Shown: positions 1-7,809 of the stretch, piece after piece
How positions within the stretch are numbered: the first letter of the stretch is position 1
Layout of the letters: each line of letters begins with the position of its first letter
Assembly (NCBI GenBank): GCA_003315675.1
Contig: NIZU01000105.1
Span: 1-44,125, forward strand
Length of the DNA: 44,125 nucleotides
Source of the DNA: Methanocorpusculum sp. MCE
GTDB lineage: Archaea; Halobacteriota; Methanomicrobia; Methanomicrobiales; Methanocorpusculaceae
Reading direction: 5' to 3'
The notes under the pieces: model-generated
The model's database searches: none
Seen by the model: the letters and a program-made list of their open reading frames with translations, nothing else
What the model was told of the DNA's origin: nothing
Made by a program: the position numbers and the translations under genes

Positions 1-116
1 TGGAGTTCGAGGTCGCGGACCCGTTCCATGAGGTCGGCATAGTCGCGTTCGAGTTCTTCGAGGCGTTTTTCCATGTTTTCCTGGGATGTCATGTATAGGA
101 GATTGGCTACATCCAT
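1..116 (-). CDS. Coiled-coil protein, N-terminal fragment (left copy)
   Basis: This is the start of an unidentified gene that runs off the left edge. It begins with ATG at 114-116 (complement) and 38 codons are visible. The peptide starts MDVANLLYMTSQ and continues as a charged heptad-like stretch rich in Glu, Arg and Leu, typical of a coiled coil. A G-rich tract on its own strand precedes the ATG: eight G, then TGA, then five G. This could act as a ribosome binding site and is prone to length slippage. An identical mirror copy starts at 44010. It could be a passenger gene of the adjacent insertion sequence, the N-terminus of another transposase, or a host gene duplicated with the repeat. Function unknown. 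Confidence 0.45.
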   Translation of the reverse strand, partial: MDVANLLYMTSQENMEKRLEELERDYADLMERVRDLEL

Positions 117-179
117 ACCCCCTCACCCCCCCCAAAAAAAGAAGAATACCCATTATTCCTTGACGTTTTTTTTTTAAAT

Positions 180-896
180 TTACACTCTGTTTTGAATCGT
201 TTTCACCTGATAGATATTATAACAAAATGCAGCCAGCATATTTTTCACTCGTACTCTTTGCAGCGTTGTTACCTTTACCAACCCTGCATGAAAGATATTT
301 TTGATCACTACATAGGGTCTCTCGCCCTTTGATCTCTTCCTACTTATTCGCCGATTTCTCAGTTTATCTCGTATGCCAATGGGATGACCTCTCGCTCCCC
401 TTTTCATTGTGGCACTATATCCCTTGCATTTTGCTCCCTGATATCCCCGATCCCGATAGACCACTTCTCCTTTTTCTGAGAGGTCCACCTGACTATCATG
501 AACATTTGCCGTGGTGGTTTCAATGCGTCGAATAAGATCGTGCGTCGTATCCATGATGGTATGAAGTTTATAGCCATAGTGCATTTTGCCGTTCTTGGAC
601 ATGATTTTTCCATCTTTATCCCGTCGTGTTTTTGCCTGATCTCCTCGCGGCGTGTCTTTCTTACAATGACCGGGTTCAGCATACACAAACGTTGCATCCT
701 GAATCATACCTTGTTCAATTTTCAGACCTTTCAGGTCAAGTTGTCTCTGAAACTCCTGCCAGACCACTGTATCAACGCCTGATTCGGACATGCGCTCCCG
801 AAATAACCAGATCGTTGAATTGTCGGGTATTTTGTCAGGACAGCCAAGAGTTCGCAAGATCGAATCTTGCTCACCGTTTCGGGCTAACGCCCTCAC
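180..896 (-). CDS. IS5-like transposase, C-terminal DDE part (ORF B, left copy)
   Basis: This encodes the catalytic RNase H-fold part of an IS5/IS1031-type transposase, which cuts and joins DNA at the element's ends. Visible are STIWLFRERM (the region before the catalytic core), a first Asp in IQDATF, a second Asp in NVHDSQ, and a C-terminal Glu in KGERPYVVIK at the place of the usual R-x-E-P-F signature, so all three acidic residues appear intact. It begins with GTG at 896, which overlaps the stop of ORF A as GTGA. The copies differ at an Arg/Leu and an Ile/Val position. Either translational coupling or frameshifting with ORF A would be needed for a complete enzyme. Confidence 0.8.
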   Translation of the reverse strand: MRALARNGEQDSILRTLGCPDKIPDNSTIWLFRERMSESGVDTVVWQEFQRQLDLKGLKIEQGMIQDATFVYAEPGHCKKDTPRGDQAKTRRDKDGKIMSKNGKMHYGYKLHTIMDTTHDLIRRIETTTANVHDSQVDLSEKGEVVYRDRGYQGAKCKGYSATMKRGARGHPIGIRDKLRNRRISRKRSKGERPYVVIKNIFHAGLVKVTTLQRVRVKNMLAAFCYNIYQVKTIQNRV

Positions 897-1171
897 TTAC
901 CATGCCAAAAAGAAAGACGATCATAAATTTCACGTTCAACAGCGAGATCAGACAGATTATACCAGACTTCCAGAAGCTGAATCTTGAACATAAGTATGAC
1001 ATCGACATTGGGATGACCGCCCTTGCCGGATTTATTTGCATACATGGATTCAAGAAGAGGGCGAAACACATCCCAATCAAGTGTTTTACCAACGTCGGAG
1101 AGACGGTCGCCAAGTTTTTCATAACGTTCGTGATATGCCTGGTTGAGACCAAAGCTGCTGAAAGTCCCCAT
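893..1171 (-). CDS. IS5-like transposase, N-terminal part (ORF A, left copy)
   Basis: 92 aa resembling the N-terminal DNA-binding segment of IS5-family transposases. The stretch GHPNVDVILMFKIQLLEVWY followed by LSD and YDRLSFW is the typical helical region preceding the DDE domain. The product stops right after SFWHGK, where intact family members read directly into the PDxxTIWxFRE segment found near the start of ORF B. The stop overlaps the GTG of ORF B. The same break occurs in the right copy, so it predates their duplication or is a fixed two-ORF design. Confidence 0.75.
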   Translation of the reverse strand: MGTFSSFGLNQAYHERYEKLGDRLSDVGKTLDWDVFRPLLESMYANKSGKGGHPNVDVILMFKIQLLEVWYNLSDLAVEREIYDRLSFWHGK

Positions 1172-1276
1172 ACATACTACTCAACGTACGAAAAGAAAGT
1201 ACTTTCTGTCAAAAAAAAGGTTGTTAGAAATTCTCCATAATATTGATCGTTCCCGCATATTATACCTCGGGAAGAT

Positions 1277-1306
1277 GGAATTTTCATGGAAGACCGCGAA
1301 AATTCC
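1277..1306. promoter_or_regulatory. 9-bp perfect inverted repeat upstream of pirin gene
   Basis: GGAATTTTC at 1277-1285 and GAAAATTCC at 1298-1306 form a perfect 9-bp inverted repeat with a 12-nt spacer. It lies about 60 bp upstream of the pirin TATA-like box. It could be an operator for a dimeric regulator. No promoter consensus overlaps it. Confidence 0.35.
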
Positions 1307-1364
1307 TTTACGCCTCTAAAGAGAAAATCGGCAGATATCGGCGGCTCGATGTCCGTCTCCCACA

Positions 1365-1376
1365 AATATATAATGG
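1365..1376 (+). promoter_or_regulatory. TATA box of pirin gene
   Basis: AAATATATAATG-like sequence ends about 32 bp before the ATG at 1407. Transcription would start around 1395-1405, so the mRNA is probably leaderless or nearly so. No convincing Shine-Dalgarno sequence precedes the ATG. Confidence 0.5.
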
Positions 1377-1406
1377 ATTGGGGAGTTCTATTCACATAAC
1401 AGCGAA

Positions 1407-2453
1407 ATGGCAGAGAAAGAAGTTATCCGTGTTGAAAGACTCGGCTTTCCGTTTGCAACGGACAATCCGTTTCTTTTCTGTGCTCATCATAAGGACATGT
1501 ATCCAAAAGGAGAACGAGACCTTGGTCCGGCTGTCTCTCTTTCCGGCAGAAATCTGGGAAACGATTTCGTCATAAAAAACGGGTTTCGCATGTATCACGG
1601 TCAGCGGGTTCCCGGATTCCCGGTCCATCCCCACAGAGGATTCGAGACGGTCACGATCACGATACAGGGATACGTGGATCATTCCGATTCGCTCGGCGCC
1701 GCAGGAAGATATTGTAACGGCGATGTTCAGTGGATGACCGCCGGAAGCGGCTGTCAGCACGCGGAAATGTTTCCGCTCGTGCATGCGGACCGGGAAAACC
1801 CGCTTGAACTTTTCCAGATATGGCTGAACCTTCCGGCAAAGGACAAACTAGCACAGCCTCATTACCGGATGCTCTGGACCGAAGACATACCCGTCATCAC
1901 CTCCTGGGATGCAGGCGGAAAGATGAGTGTGATCCGGCTGATCGACGGTGAATGGGACGGTAGAATTGCGCCCGTCCCGTCGCCGGCTTCGTGGGCTGCC
2001 GACCCGAGAAATCATGTCAGGATCCTGCTTATCCGCCTGGATCCGGGAGCGGAACTTCGTATCCCGGCTGTTACTTCGACGATCTCCCGTAATCTCTACT
2101 TCTATGACGGCGATAAAATCGTGGTCGGCACAAAGGAGATAGGTCCATACTCGAGAATCGTTCTTTTGGGAGACGAAGATATTTTCGTACATGCCGGAAA
2201 TGCCCGAAGTTCCCTGCTCCTTCTGGAGGGAGAGCCGATCGAGGAGCCGATCGCCAGATACGGACCGTTCGTAATGAACACCACGGATGAAATCCTGGAA
2301 GCCTACCGTGACTACCGGCAGACGGCATTCGGCGGCTGGCCGTGGGATGTCCCAGACCCCGTCCACGACATCGGTGAAAACCGGTTCGCACGGTATGTGG
2401 ACGGCCATGTCGAAGAGCGCAGGTCGTATCACGAACCAATGCAGGATGAATGA
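1407..2453 (+). CDS. Pirin family protein
   Basis: 348-aa bicupin of the pirin family. Pirins are metal-binding cupins; bacterial members can act as quercetinases or redox-sensitive regulators, and the archaeal role is unknown. The N-terminal cupin carries HPHRGFET at residues 74-81 and TAGSGCQHAEMF at about 111-122, giving the expected ligands His74, His76, His118 and Glu120. The C-terminal half has the second cupin with LYFYDGDKI and the family segment EPIARYGPFVMNT. The length is at the upper end for the family. It is transcribed alone, directly inside the left IS copy, with its own TATA box. No signal peptide is seen, so it is likely cytoplasmic. Confidence 0.9.
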   Translation: MAEKEVIRVERLGFPFATDNPFLFCAHHKDMYPKGERDLGPAVSLSGRNLGNDFVIKNGFRMYHGQRVPGFPVHPHRGFETVTITIQGYVDHSDSLGAAGRYCNGDVQWMTAGSGCQHAEMFPLVHADRENPLELFQIWLNLPAKDKLAQPHYRMLWTEDIPVITSWDAGGKMSVIRLIDGEWDGRIAPVPSPASWAADPRNHVRILLIRLDPGAELRIPAVTSTISRNLYFYDGDKIVVGTKEIGPYSRIVLLGDEDIFVHAGNARSSLLLLEGEPIEEPIARYGPFVMNTTDEILEAYRDYRQTAFGGWPWDVPDPVHDIGENRFARYVDGHVEERRSYHEPMQDE

Positions 2454-2524
2454 CCTGATTTCAGATTGAAAATCCTGTCTGCAATTCTTTTTTTTCTTTA
2501 GAAATATGCTAAGCTGCTGATGGA

Positions 2525-2535
2525 TTTTATATAAA
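2525..2535 (+). promoter_or_regulatory. TATA box of TBP gene
   Basis: TTTTATATAAA at 2525-2535 is a near-consensus archaeal TATA box about 80 bp upstream of the TBP start. It implies a transcript start near 2560 and a leader of roughly 50 nt. This is longer than for most genes in the window and leaves room for self-regulation of TBP. Confidence 0.5.
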
Positions 2536-2613
2536 CCCCCTTGCATTTCCGAATGAAAGCTAACCCGCTGCTAACGCGAAGTATTATGCTTCTCCGTGCT
2601 CCATTTAATAAAG

Positions 2614-3180
2614 ATGGATGGGAAAACATACTCCACTCTGAAGATTGAAAATATCGTCGCCTCCGGCGTAATTGCCGAAGAAATTGATCTTGCAGAGATC
2701 TCTGAAAAAATTGACGGGTGTGAACTCAATACAAAACGTTTCCCCGGTGCAGTGTATCGTATAGACAGTCCGAAAATGGCATCGCTCATCTTTTCCTCGG
2801 GAAAGGTCGTGCTTACCGGAATCAGAAATGAAGCAGCATTGGATGAGGGTCTCGCAAAGGTGTTTGCCTCCCTGAAAGAAGCGGGCGTAAATGTGCTGGA
2901 TGTCCCGCGGGTTGCCGTGACCAACATAGTCTGTTCCTACGACATCGGCCGGTTTATCAACCTGAACCATGTGGTCGCAACCCTCTCCCTTGAAGCGATC
3001 GAGTATGAGCCGGAACAGTTCCCAGGTCTCGTATACCGGATCAAAGATCCGAAAATCGTTGCACTGCTCTTCTCTTCCGGAAAGATCATCTTAACCGGCG
3101 GAAAGAATCTTGACGATGTCAGAAAAGGGCTGGACTTCCTTGAAGAGAGTCTCAAAGACGTCTTAACCGAACAAAAATAA
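2614..3180 (+). CDS. tbp: TATA-box binding protein (TBP)
   Basis: General transcription initiation factor that binds and bends the TATA box and recruits TFB and RNA polymerase. The pseudo-twofold structure is clear: repeat 1 has RFPGAVYRI and IFSSGKVVLTG, repeat 2 has QFPGLVYRI and LFSSGKIILTG, about 90 residues apart. NIVAS and TNIV mark the starts of the repeats. The frame opens with GTG at 2596, but ATG at 2614 (MDGKTYSTLKIEN) gives 188 aa, closer to family length, and is preferred. The C-terminal tail is short and only mildly charged. It is monocistronic, followed by overlapping small hairpins. Confidence 0.95.
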   Translation: MDGKTYSTLKIENIVASGVIAEEIDLAEISEKIDGCELNTKRFPGAVYRIDSPKMASLIFSSGKVVLTGIRNEAALDEGLAKVFASLKEAGVNVLDVPRVAVTNIVCSYDIGRFINLNHVVATLSLEAIEYEPEQFPGLVYRIKDPKIVALLFSSGKIILTGGKNLDDVRKGLDFLEESLKDVLTEQK

Positions 3181-3192
3181 TCAATTATCCTT

Positions 3193-3227
3193 TGTGAGAT
3201 TCTCACACATATCTTTATTTTATGTGT
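3193..3227. terminator. Overlapping hairpins after TBP
   Basis: TGTGAGA (3193-3199) and TCTCACA (3201-3207) form a 15-bp palindrome. ACACATA (3205-3211) and TATGTGT (3221-3227) can form an alternative overlapping hairpin with an AT-rich loop. They lie 12 bp past the TBP stop, so they are probably part of the 3' end signal. The rest of the gap to 3434 is AT-rich, with nothing recognisable. Confidence 0.35.
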
Positions 3228-3434
3228 TCTTAATTCGGCTCTGCCTGATTTATTCCCTATTTTCTCCGTGTGCCGTTGAGCGCTTTGATTGAATATCGAA
3301 TGTACTGCTGTCGGATATCAATAGGAAAAACACTAGTAAAAAATCAGTGATTTAGGAATTGAGAGATTCCGGGGAATTTCTGTTTAAATACCAAAAATAA
3401 CCGTCTCGATAAAAATAATGAGTTGATGTTACTT

Positions 3435-3728
3435 TTATTCTTTCAGTGAAATCTCAAGCCCGCCGAAGAGTTTGACGGTTTTGTTGTAGGCAGCCGCGGA
3501 AATTGCACCGGCAATCATGCCGATGATGAAGCCTGCGAGTGCGTAAACGATGAAGTAAGCAAGGATATCAACAACACCCAGACCGAGTCCGAGTGTGAAT
3601 CCTACGTCTAGCTGAAGATTGAACATCAGCAGGACACCTTTGATTATTCCAAGGATTGCCCAGAGGACAGCCAAAACTCCTCCCACAACAAATGCTGCGG
3701 ATGATACACCAATATGCTCGATTTTCAT
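3435..3728 (-). CDS. Small membrane protein, unknown function
   Basis: 97 aa with about three hydrophobic segments: residues near 10-38 (AAFVVGGVLAVLWAILGIIKG), a Gly-rich LGLGLGVVDILAYFIVYAL stretch, and AGFIIGMIAGAISAAAY. A short charged C-terminus follows. I do not recognise a named family. Its ATG overlaps the stop of the helicase pseudogene as ATGA, so it is translationally coupled to the exonuclease-helicase pair upstream and belongs to that operon. This coupling may matter: if the helicase ORF is no longer read through, expression of this protein would drop unless it has another promoter. Confidence 0.7.
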   Translation of the reverse strand: MKIEHIGVSSAAFVVGGVLAVLWAILGIIKGVLLMFNLQLDVGFTLGLGLGVVDILAYFIVYALAGFIIGMIAGAISAAAYNKTVKLFGGLEISLKE

Positions 3729-5742
3729 GGTTGAAACCTATAGTAAGAATTTACATCGGAATTATTTATAGACAACGGTTTTTTGGATTCGCCTTCGAGG
3801 TATTCGAGAAGTTCAGCCGTACCTGCTTTATTCAGGGGTTGATTGTTATTTCCGCATTTTGGTGAGTGAATACATGACGGACACCCGTCCGTGCAGGGAC
3901 AACCGGTTACCAGTTCACGGGCAAAGGTAAGAATATCGGCAAAGAGATCGGCTGCTTTTTCTGCGATGCCGATGCCTCCTTTAACGCCGTCATACATGAA
4001 AATGGTTGGAGCGAGCGTATCACTATGGAAGGGTGTTGCCACTCCTCCTATGTCTGATCTGTCGCAAAAGACATAATGCGGCATAGCATCTATGAGAGCA
4101 TGCTCTGCCCCGTGAAGAGACCCGGGAAATGCGTCCGCACCGATGCCGCATTCCTCATCAATAGTAATCCAGCAGGCTTTCGTCGTGAATTGTCTTGGTG
4201 CGACGTCGAGTTCGCAGGCGGTTACGATCTGATCATATTCGATCACTGAATAACCGCATAAATGTGATGAAACCTGAACTTCCCCATAATTTACAATCAA
4301 ATTATGGTGTTTTCACAACGTACCGACCATGAAGTTTCATTCATTCCAAAGAACGGTGTATTCTCCGCCGGGTTATCTCCGCCGCAGTATACATACCCTT
4401 TCGATGTAATGGCGAGGAGATGGGCATCCTTGAGAGAATCAAGGATGTCCATCGCTGCATCACCGATGTATTGCCGGTCACGCTCAACCCTGTAAGGAAG
4501 TTCGGCGGCGGCGCACAGGAGATGAGATGAGAGCAGGTAGGGATTGTGAATTCCAAGGATCACCTCTTCCTGCGGCGCATTGAAAAAAGCCTCGGGGTTT
4601 CTCGCATAATACTGGTCGATGGGATTTTGACCGGCGATAAACGTGATCAATGCATCCTTTCGGTTTCTTCCGGCACACCCGGCCTGCTGGAGAACAGAAA
4701 TCATGGAACCCGGAAATCCGCTTATGACTACAGAGTCAAGACCGCCGACATCTATGCCGACTTCCAATGCGTTTGTGCTGATAACACCGGACATACTTCC
4801 TGTTTTCAGCGCTGACTCAATATCCCGCCACTCGGACGGACGATATCCTCCGCGGTATGATGCGATTTTACCGAGAGGCTGTTCTTCCCTGCATCGTATG
4901 GCAGTGATCTCGGCGGCTTTTCGTAAACTGGTAAAGCATAAGGTCTGCATCCCTGCCTCCATTTGGGCGGTGACCAGTTCGGCGGCAGCGGAGATACTGC
5001 TTTTATTTTGCGGAGAATAGATGCGAAATATGCGTTTCGCCCGGGGGGAGCCGTCATTATCCACCTCAATAAACGGCAGGCCGGTAAATGTCTCGGCAAA
5101 CGTCCCGGCATTTCCAAGGGTAGCCTATGAAAGAAGAAACTGCGGGTCGGCATCGTAATAATTACAGACGCGGCGCAGTCTTCTCAAGAGAAGAGCAGTG
5201 TTGGATCCGAAGATTCCCCGATATCTGTGTGCCTCATCCACCACAACATAGGAGAGATTCGCCAAGAAGTCTCCCCATTTTGCGCGCCATGCAAGAATAT
5301 GGTGGAGTTCATACATATTGGTGAGAATGATTCGCGAGGTTGACCGGATCTTTGAACGAAGTTCCTGCCGGGTGTCTCCGTCATAGATCGCCGGTTTTGT
5401 ACGTGCGCGAAGATTGGCGTCAAGAGATTTCAGGAAGAGCAGCTGATCGCGGGTCAGCGCCTCAGTAGGATATATGAACAATGCAGTCGCTTCCGGATTC
5501 GCGATCAGACCCTCAAAAACGGGAAGCGCGTAGGCAAGGGTCTTTCCCGACGCGGTAGGGGTGGTAATAATAACATTCTTCCCTTCCAAAACATGGTCAA
5601 AGGTATCCGCCTGATGCGTATAGAGTTGAATCTTTTTCTCTGCAAGGTAACGGACAAGCTTCTCCGAGACCGGAAAGTGAGGGGTTTGATACTCTGGATC
5701 TTTCGCCTCCTCGCATTTTATGTACATCTGTTCTTCATCCAT
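3725..5742 (-). pseudogene. MrfA/YprA-like DExH helicase, disrupted
   Basis: Remnant of a superfamily 2 helicase with a C-terminal DUF1998-type Zn cluster, as in Bacillus MrfA (YprA) and Hrq1. Segment 1 (5742-5128) has YTHQ, the Walker A TPTASGKT (residues 61-68) and DEAH (169-172). It stops at a TAG at 5125-5127, exactly where the Ser of motif III SAT is expected: the frame reads FLLS-stop-ATLGN. The same frame continues to 4297 with helicase motifs V and VI, but motif VI reads QQAGCAGR instead of QxxGRxGR. It then ends, and the C-terminal part resumes in another frame (4300-3725) with YGEVQV and the Cys cluster CPCTDGCPSC. Roughly 80-100 residues normally found between appear to be missing. 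Three independent lesions argue for decay rather than a sequencing slip. Confidence 0.85.
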
Positions 5743-6679
5743 AGATGGCCTCGCATTCTGTTTTGAGAAGGAGAGATAGATTCGCTACATCAAGTTCATT
5801 ATGTTCTACGATCGGGACAAGTTTTGAAACGTCCCGGGTACGCAGATAATTCTGATAATATGCCGGAACGAGATATCCCGGCAGATCATCGGTTCTCGGT
5901 CTCTGCAGGATATATTTTTCAACTGTCCCTAAACAGCAGTCGGGCATATCTCTCCCGTATAATCTCCGGGTGGGATACAGCAGGTCGAAATGAAGGTTGG
6001 GGGTGACCGTTCTCTCCCCGTAATAGGAGAGACGATTATTCAGATACGGAACATCGAACCCTTTTCCATTATAGGTAACCACATGGGCGTGTTTACGGAA
6101 CAGTTGATTCGTTAAATAGAGAGCGGCAGGTTCATCCATAATATCGCGAAGCAGATACTGAACGACGGTAAGTTCATTCTCTTTCCAGAAACCGCATCCG
6201 AAAAGGATGATCGGAGACTGAAACATGCCGAGGGTTTCAATATCGAAATACAGAAGATTCTCTTTTGGAAGAGCATGAGAAAAACCCAGAAGGAGCGGGT
6301 CATTTCCCCTGCGGGCATCCTGAAACAGGCGGCAGATATCTTTTGGCGTATCATTTTCGATCACGTCCGCGATCTCGGATGCGCTGTCTCCCCAGCAGGT
6401 ATCTCCCAAATCGGTCAGATAGAGATGCCCTTTTCTGCGCAGTTCAAAGGCGCGCCTGGGACCGATGCCGGGAACGAGTGTTAATTCCCGCATGCACCGA
6501 TCGCGCACCCTTTCCTCGGAAATACCATATCCGGAGTGAATCAAGGTGGTTTTTTTCGCAAGACAGGCACCCTCTGGTGTATCAATCTCATAGGTTCCGG
6601 GAATTTCTCCGTAACCCGCCTTTGGGGTTTCGGTTTTCAGAAACACTCCCGGTATGAATGCCTTGCTTTGAATCTGCAT
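5735..6679 (-). CDS. MrfB/YprB-like DEDDh exonuclease
   Basis: 314 aa. Residues 68-92 form a helix-hairpin-helix-like motif (LVPGIGPRRAFEL). The RNase H-fold exonuclease domain follows, with LYFDIETLG (Asp146, Glu148), VTYNGKGFDVPYL (Asp209) and HNELDV (His293, Asp297), giving a complete DEDDh set. The same domain occurs in Bacillus YprB/MrfB, which acts with the MrfA helicase in repair of mitomycin-type DNA adducts. The gene overlaps the helicase start by 8 bp and is first in its operon. Unlike its partner, it shows no damage. Its promoter region at 6862-6897 shares a 21-bp element with radA, which supports a repair role. Substrate and polarity are not known from the sequence. Confidence 0.85.
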   Translation of the reverse strand: MQIQSKAFIPGVFLKTETPKAGYGEIPGTYEIDTPEGACLAKKTTLIHSGYGISEERVRDRCMRELTLVPGIGPRRAFELRRKGHLYLTDLGDTCWGDSASEIADVIENDTPKDICRLFQDARRGNDPLLLGFSHALPKENLLYFDIETLGMFQSPIILFGCGFWKENELTVVQYLLRDIMDEPAALYLTNQLFRKHAHVVTYNGKGFDVPYLNNRLSYYGERTVTPNLHFDLLYPTRRLYGRDMPDCCLGTVEKYILQRPRTDDLPGYLVPAYYQNYLRTRDVSKLVPIVEHNELDVANLSLLLKTECEAIYG

Positions 6680-7080
6680 CGGATCCGATCAGCAGATGAG
6701 ATAATTCAGATCTTTTGCAACGGATCCTGAGTCGGAATTGTCGGATGCAAACCAGCAAAGCTTCGAAAGCTGATTTCTTCTCTGAATAATGGTGTATCCT
6801 TCTGCACGTTTTGCGATTGAGTTTAACGCAATGCTCGTCATAAACAAAAATCAACGTCAGAGTATATATATCCCGGACCGCGCGGTGCGATAATGCCCCT
6901 GGCACCGTTTTAAAAATCATATTTTAAACGCAAATATGAAGTATTTCTGAAATTTACTCACGCATTGTGTCCAAAATTATCTGCAAAAAATGATGGATTA
7001 CTCAGCTGAACCGCGGGGGATGCACAGATCAAATACACATCTTTACAATTACAGACGACGTAACACTTACTTGATTTTTC
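6680..7080. other. Intergenic region between divergent mrfB-like and suf operons
   Basis: 400 bp with no credible gene. On the minus strand it holds the mrfB-like promoter (6862-6897) and an implied 5' leader of about 160 nt (6680-6840). The part nearer sufC is AT-rich without an obvious TATA box; ACTTACTTGATTTTTC directly precedes the sufC ATG and no Shine-Dalgarno is seen. Confidence 0.6.
6862..6897 (-). promoter_or_regulatory. mrfB-like operon promoter with shared repair-gene element
   Basis: The plus strand carries GTATATATATC (6862-6872), read as the TATA box on the minus strand. Next to it, at 6877-6897, is a 21-bp sequence identical to 38659-38679 upstream of radA. Its core ACCGCGCGGT (6877-6886) is a perfect palindrome and is followed by GCGATAATGCC with one overlapping G/T offset. 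The TATA boxes align with no gap between the two sites. In the minus direction the element sits just upstream of the TATA box, the position expected for an activator or for a repressor that blocks TFB. The TATA to ATG distance is about 185 bp here. Confidence 0.65.
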
Positions 7081-7809
7081 ATGCTTGAGATCGAAAACCT
7101 GCATATGGAAGTTGGCGGACGTGAAGTTCTGCACGGCATATCGCTCACCGTGCCTGACGGACAGACCCATGTCCTCCTAGGCCCGAACGGGTCAGGAAAA
7201 ACCACTCTTCTTCGTACAATTATGGGCTTTGCTTCTTCCAAAGTAACCTCCGGTAAAATAATCTTCAATGGTGTTGACGTTACGCATAAACCGGTTCACG
7301 AACGTGCAAAACTCGGAATGGGCATCATGTTCCAGCGTCCGCCTACAATATCCGGTCTGAAACTCGGCAAGTTCATCACTGCGATAAATAACATCGATGA
7401 AGCACGCATCCCAATAATCGTGAAAAAATTGCACATGACCGAATTCCTTGACAGGGATGTTAATGCGGGATTTTCCGGCGGCGAGATAAAACGCAGTGAA
7501 ATTCTGCAGCTTACCGTTCAGAATCCGTCTTTTGTGATGCTGGATGAGCCGGAAAGCGGTGTTGATGTGGAAAATATGGCTCTTCTCGGAAACGCTGCGG
7601 CATCCCTTCTCGAGAAGGAGATCCACATGAAAAACCGAACCAAATCCGGACTTATCATCACGCACACCGGATATATCCTCGATTATCTCGAGGCGGATGT
7701 CGGATATGTTCTGATCGACGGATATCTGCAGTGCAGCGGGAACCCGCGTGAAATTCTCAAAAGTGTGAAAACATCAGGATACAAGGACTGTATATCATGC
7801 CGGAAATGA
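7081..7809 (+). CDS. sufC: Fe-S cluster assembly ATPase SufC
   Basis: 242-aa ABC-type ATPase that energises the SufBC scaffold for Fe-S cluster assembly in the cytosol. The Walker A motif GPNGSGKT is at residues 34-41, the signature FSGGE at 131-135, Walker B FVMLDEPESGVD at 151-162, and the H-loop in IITHTGYIL. The ESGVD after Walker B and the lack of a paired permease are typical of SufC rather than a transporter. It overlaps sufB by 13 bp, so production is coupled. The C-terminus ends KDCISCRK, with two Cys. Confidence 0.93.
   Translation: MLEIENLHMEVGGREVLHGISLTVPDGQTHVLLGPNGSGKTTLLRTIMGFASSKVTSGKIIFNGVDVTHKPVHERAKLGMGIMFQRPPTISGLKLGKFITAINNIDEARIPIIVKKLHMTEFLDRDVNAGFSGGEIKRSEILQLTVQNPSFVMLDEPESGVDVENMALLGNAAASLLEKEIHMKNRTKSGLIITHTGYILDYLEADVGYVLIDGYLQCSGNPREILKSVKTSGYKDCISCRK

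Larger units (their letters stand above)
1..1235. repeat. Left arm of window-bounding inverted repeat
   Basis: Position i matches the complement of position 44126-i from 1 to 1235, where similarity stops abruptly (left continues C-ATAAT; the mirrored right copy continues T-CATTT). By eye I found five substitutions, at 294, 296, 352, 387 and 941, so identity is about 99.6%. The 8-C, 7-A and 10-T homopolymer runs have equal lengths in both copies. The repeat holds the whole IS5-like element plus about 140 bp of sequence outside it, and may continue beyond the window. Confidence 0.95.
142..1235 (-). mobile_element. IS5-like insertion sequence, left copy
   Basis: The element is about 1.1 kb and has two transposase ORFs reading outward (leftward). 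The inner edge at 1235 is sharp because similarity to the right copy ends there. The outer edge near 142 is an estimate: the two ends read GAGAATTTCTAAC and AGAATACCCATTAT, which agree only weakly as imperfect terminal repeats. No target-site duplication can be confirmed, because the outer flank is duplicated too. The family assignment rests on the DDE transposase. Confidence 0.75.

Noticed and set aside
626..1240. Long plus-strand open frame across the left IS
   Set aside because: It is antisense to both transposase ORFs, has no family features, and its mirror is open only because the repeat is the same.
5125..5127. TAG codon as pyrrolysine in the helicase
   Set aside because: It falls on the Ser of motif III, where pyrrolysine would not work; the gene has two other lesions, and no pyrrolysine genes are seen in the window.
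6588..6920. Minus-strand open frame upstream of the exonuclease
   Set aside because: It overlaps the exonuclease start out of frame and runs through the promoter element; composition is not protein-like.
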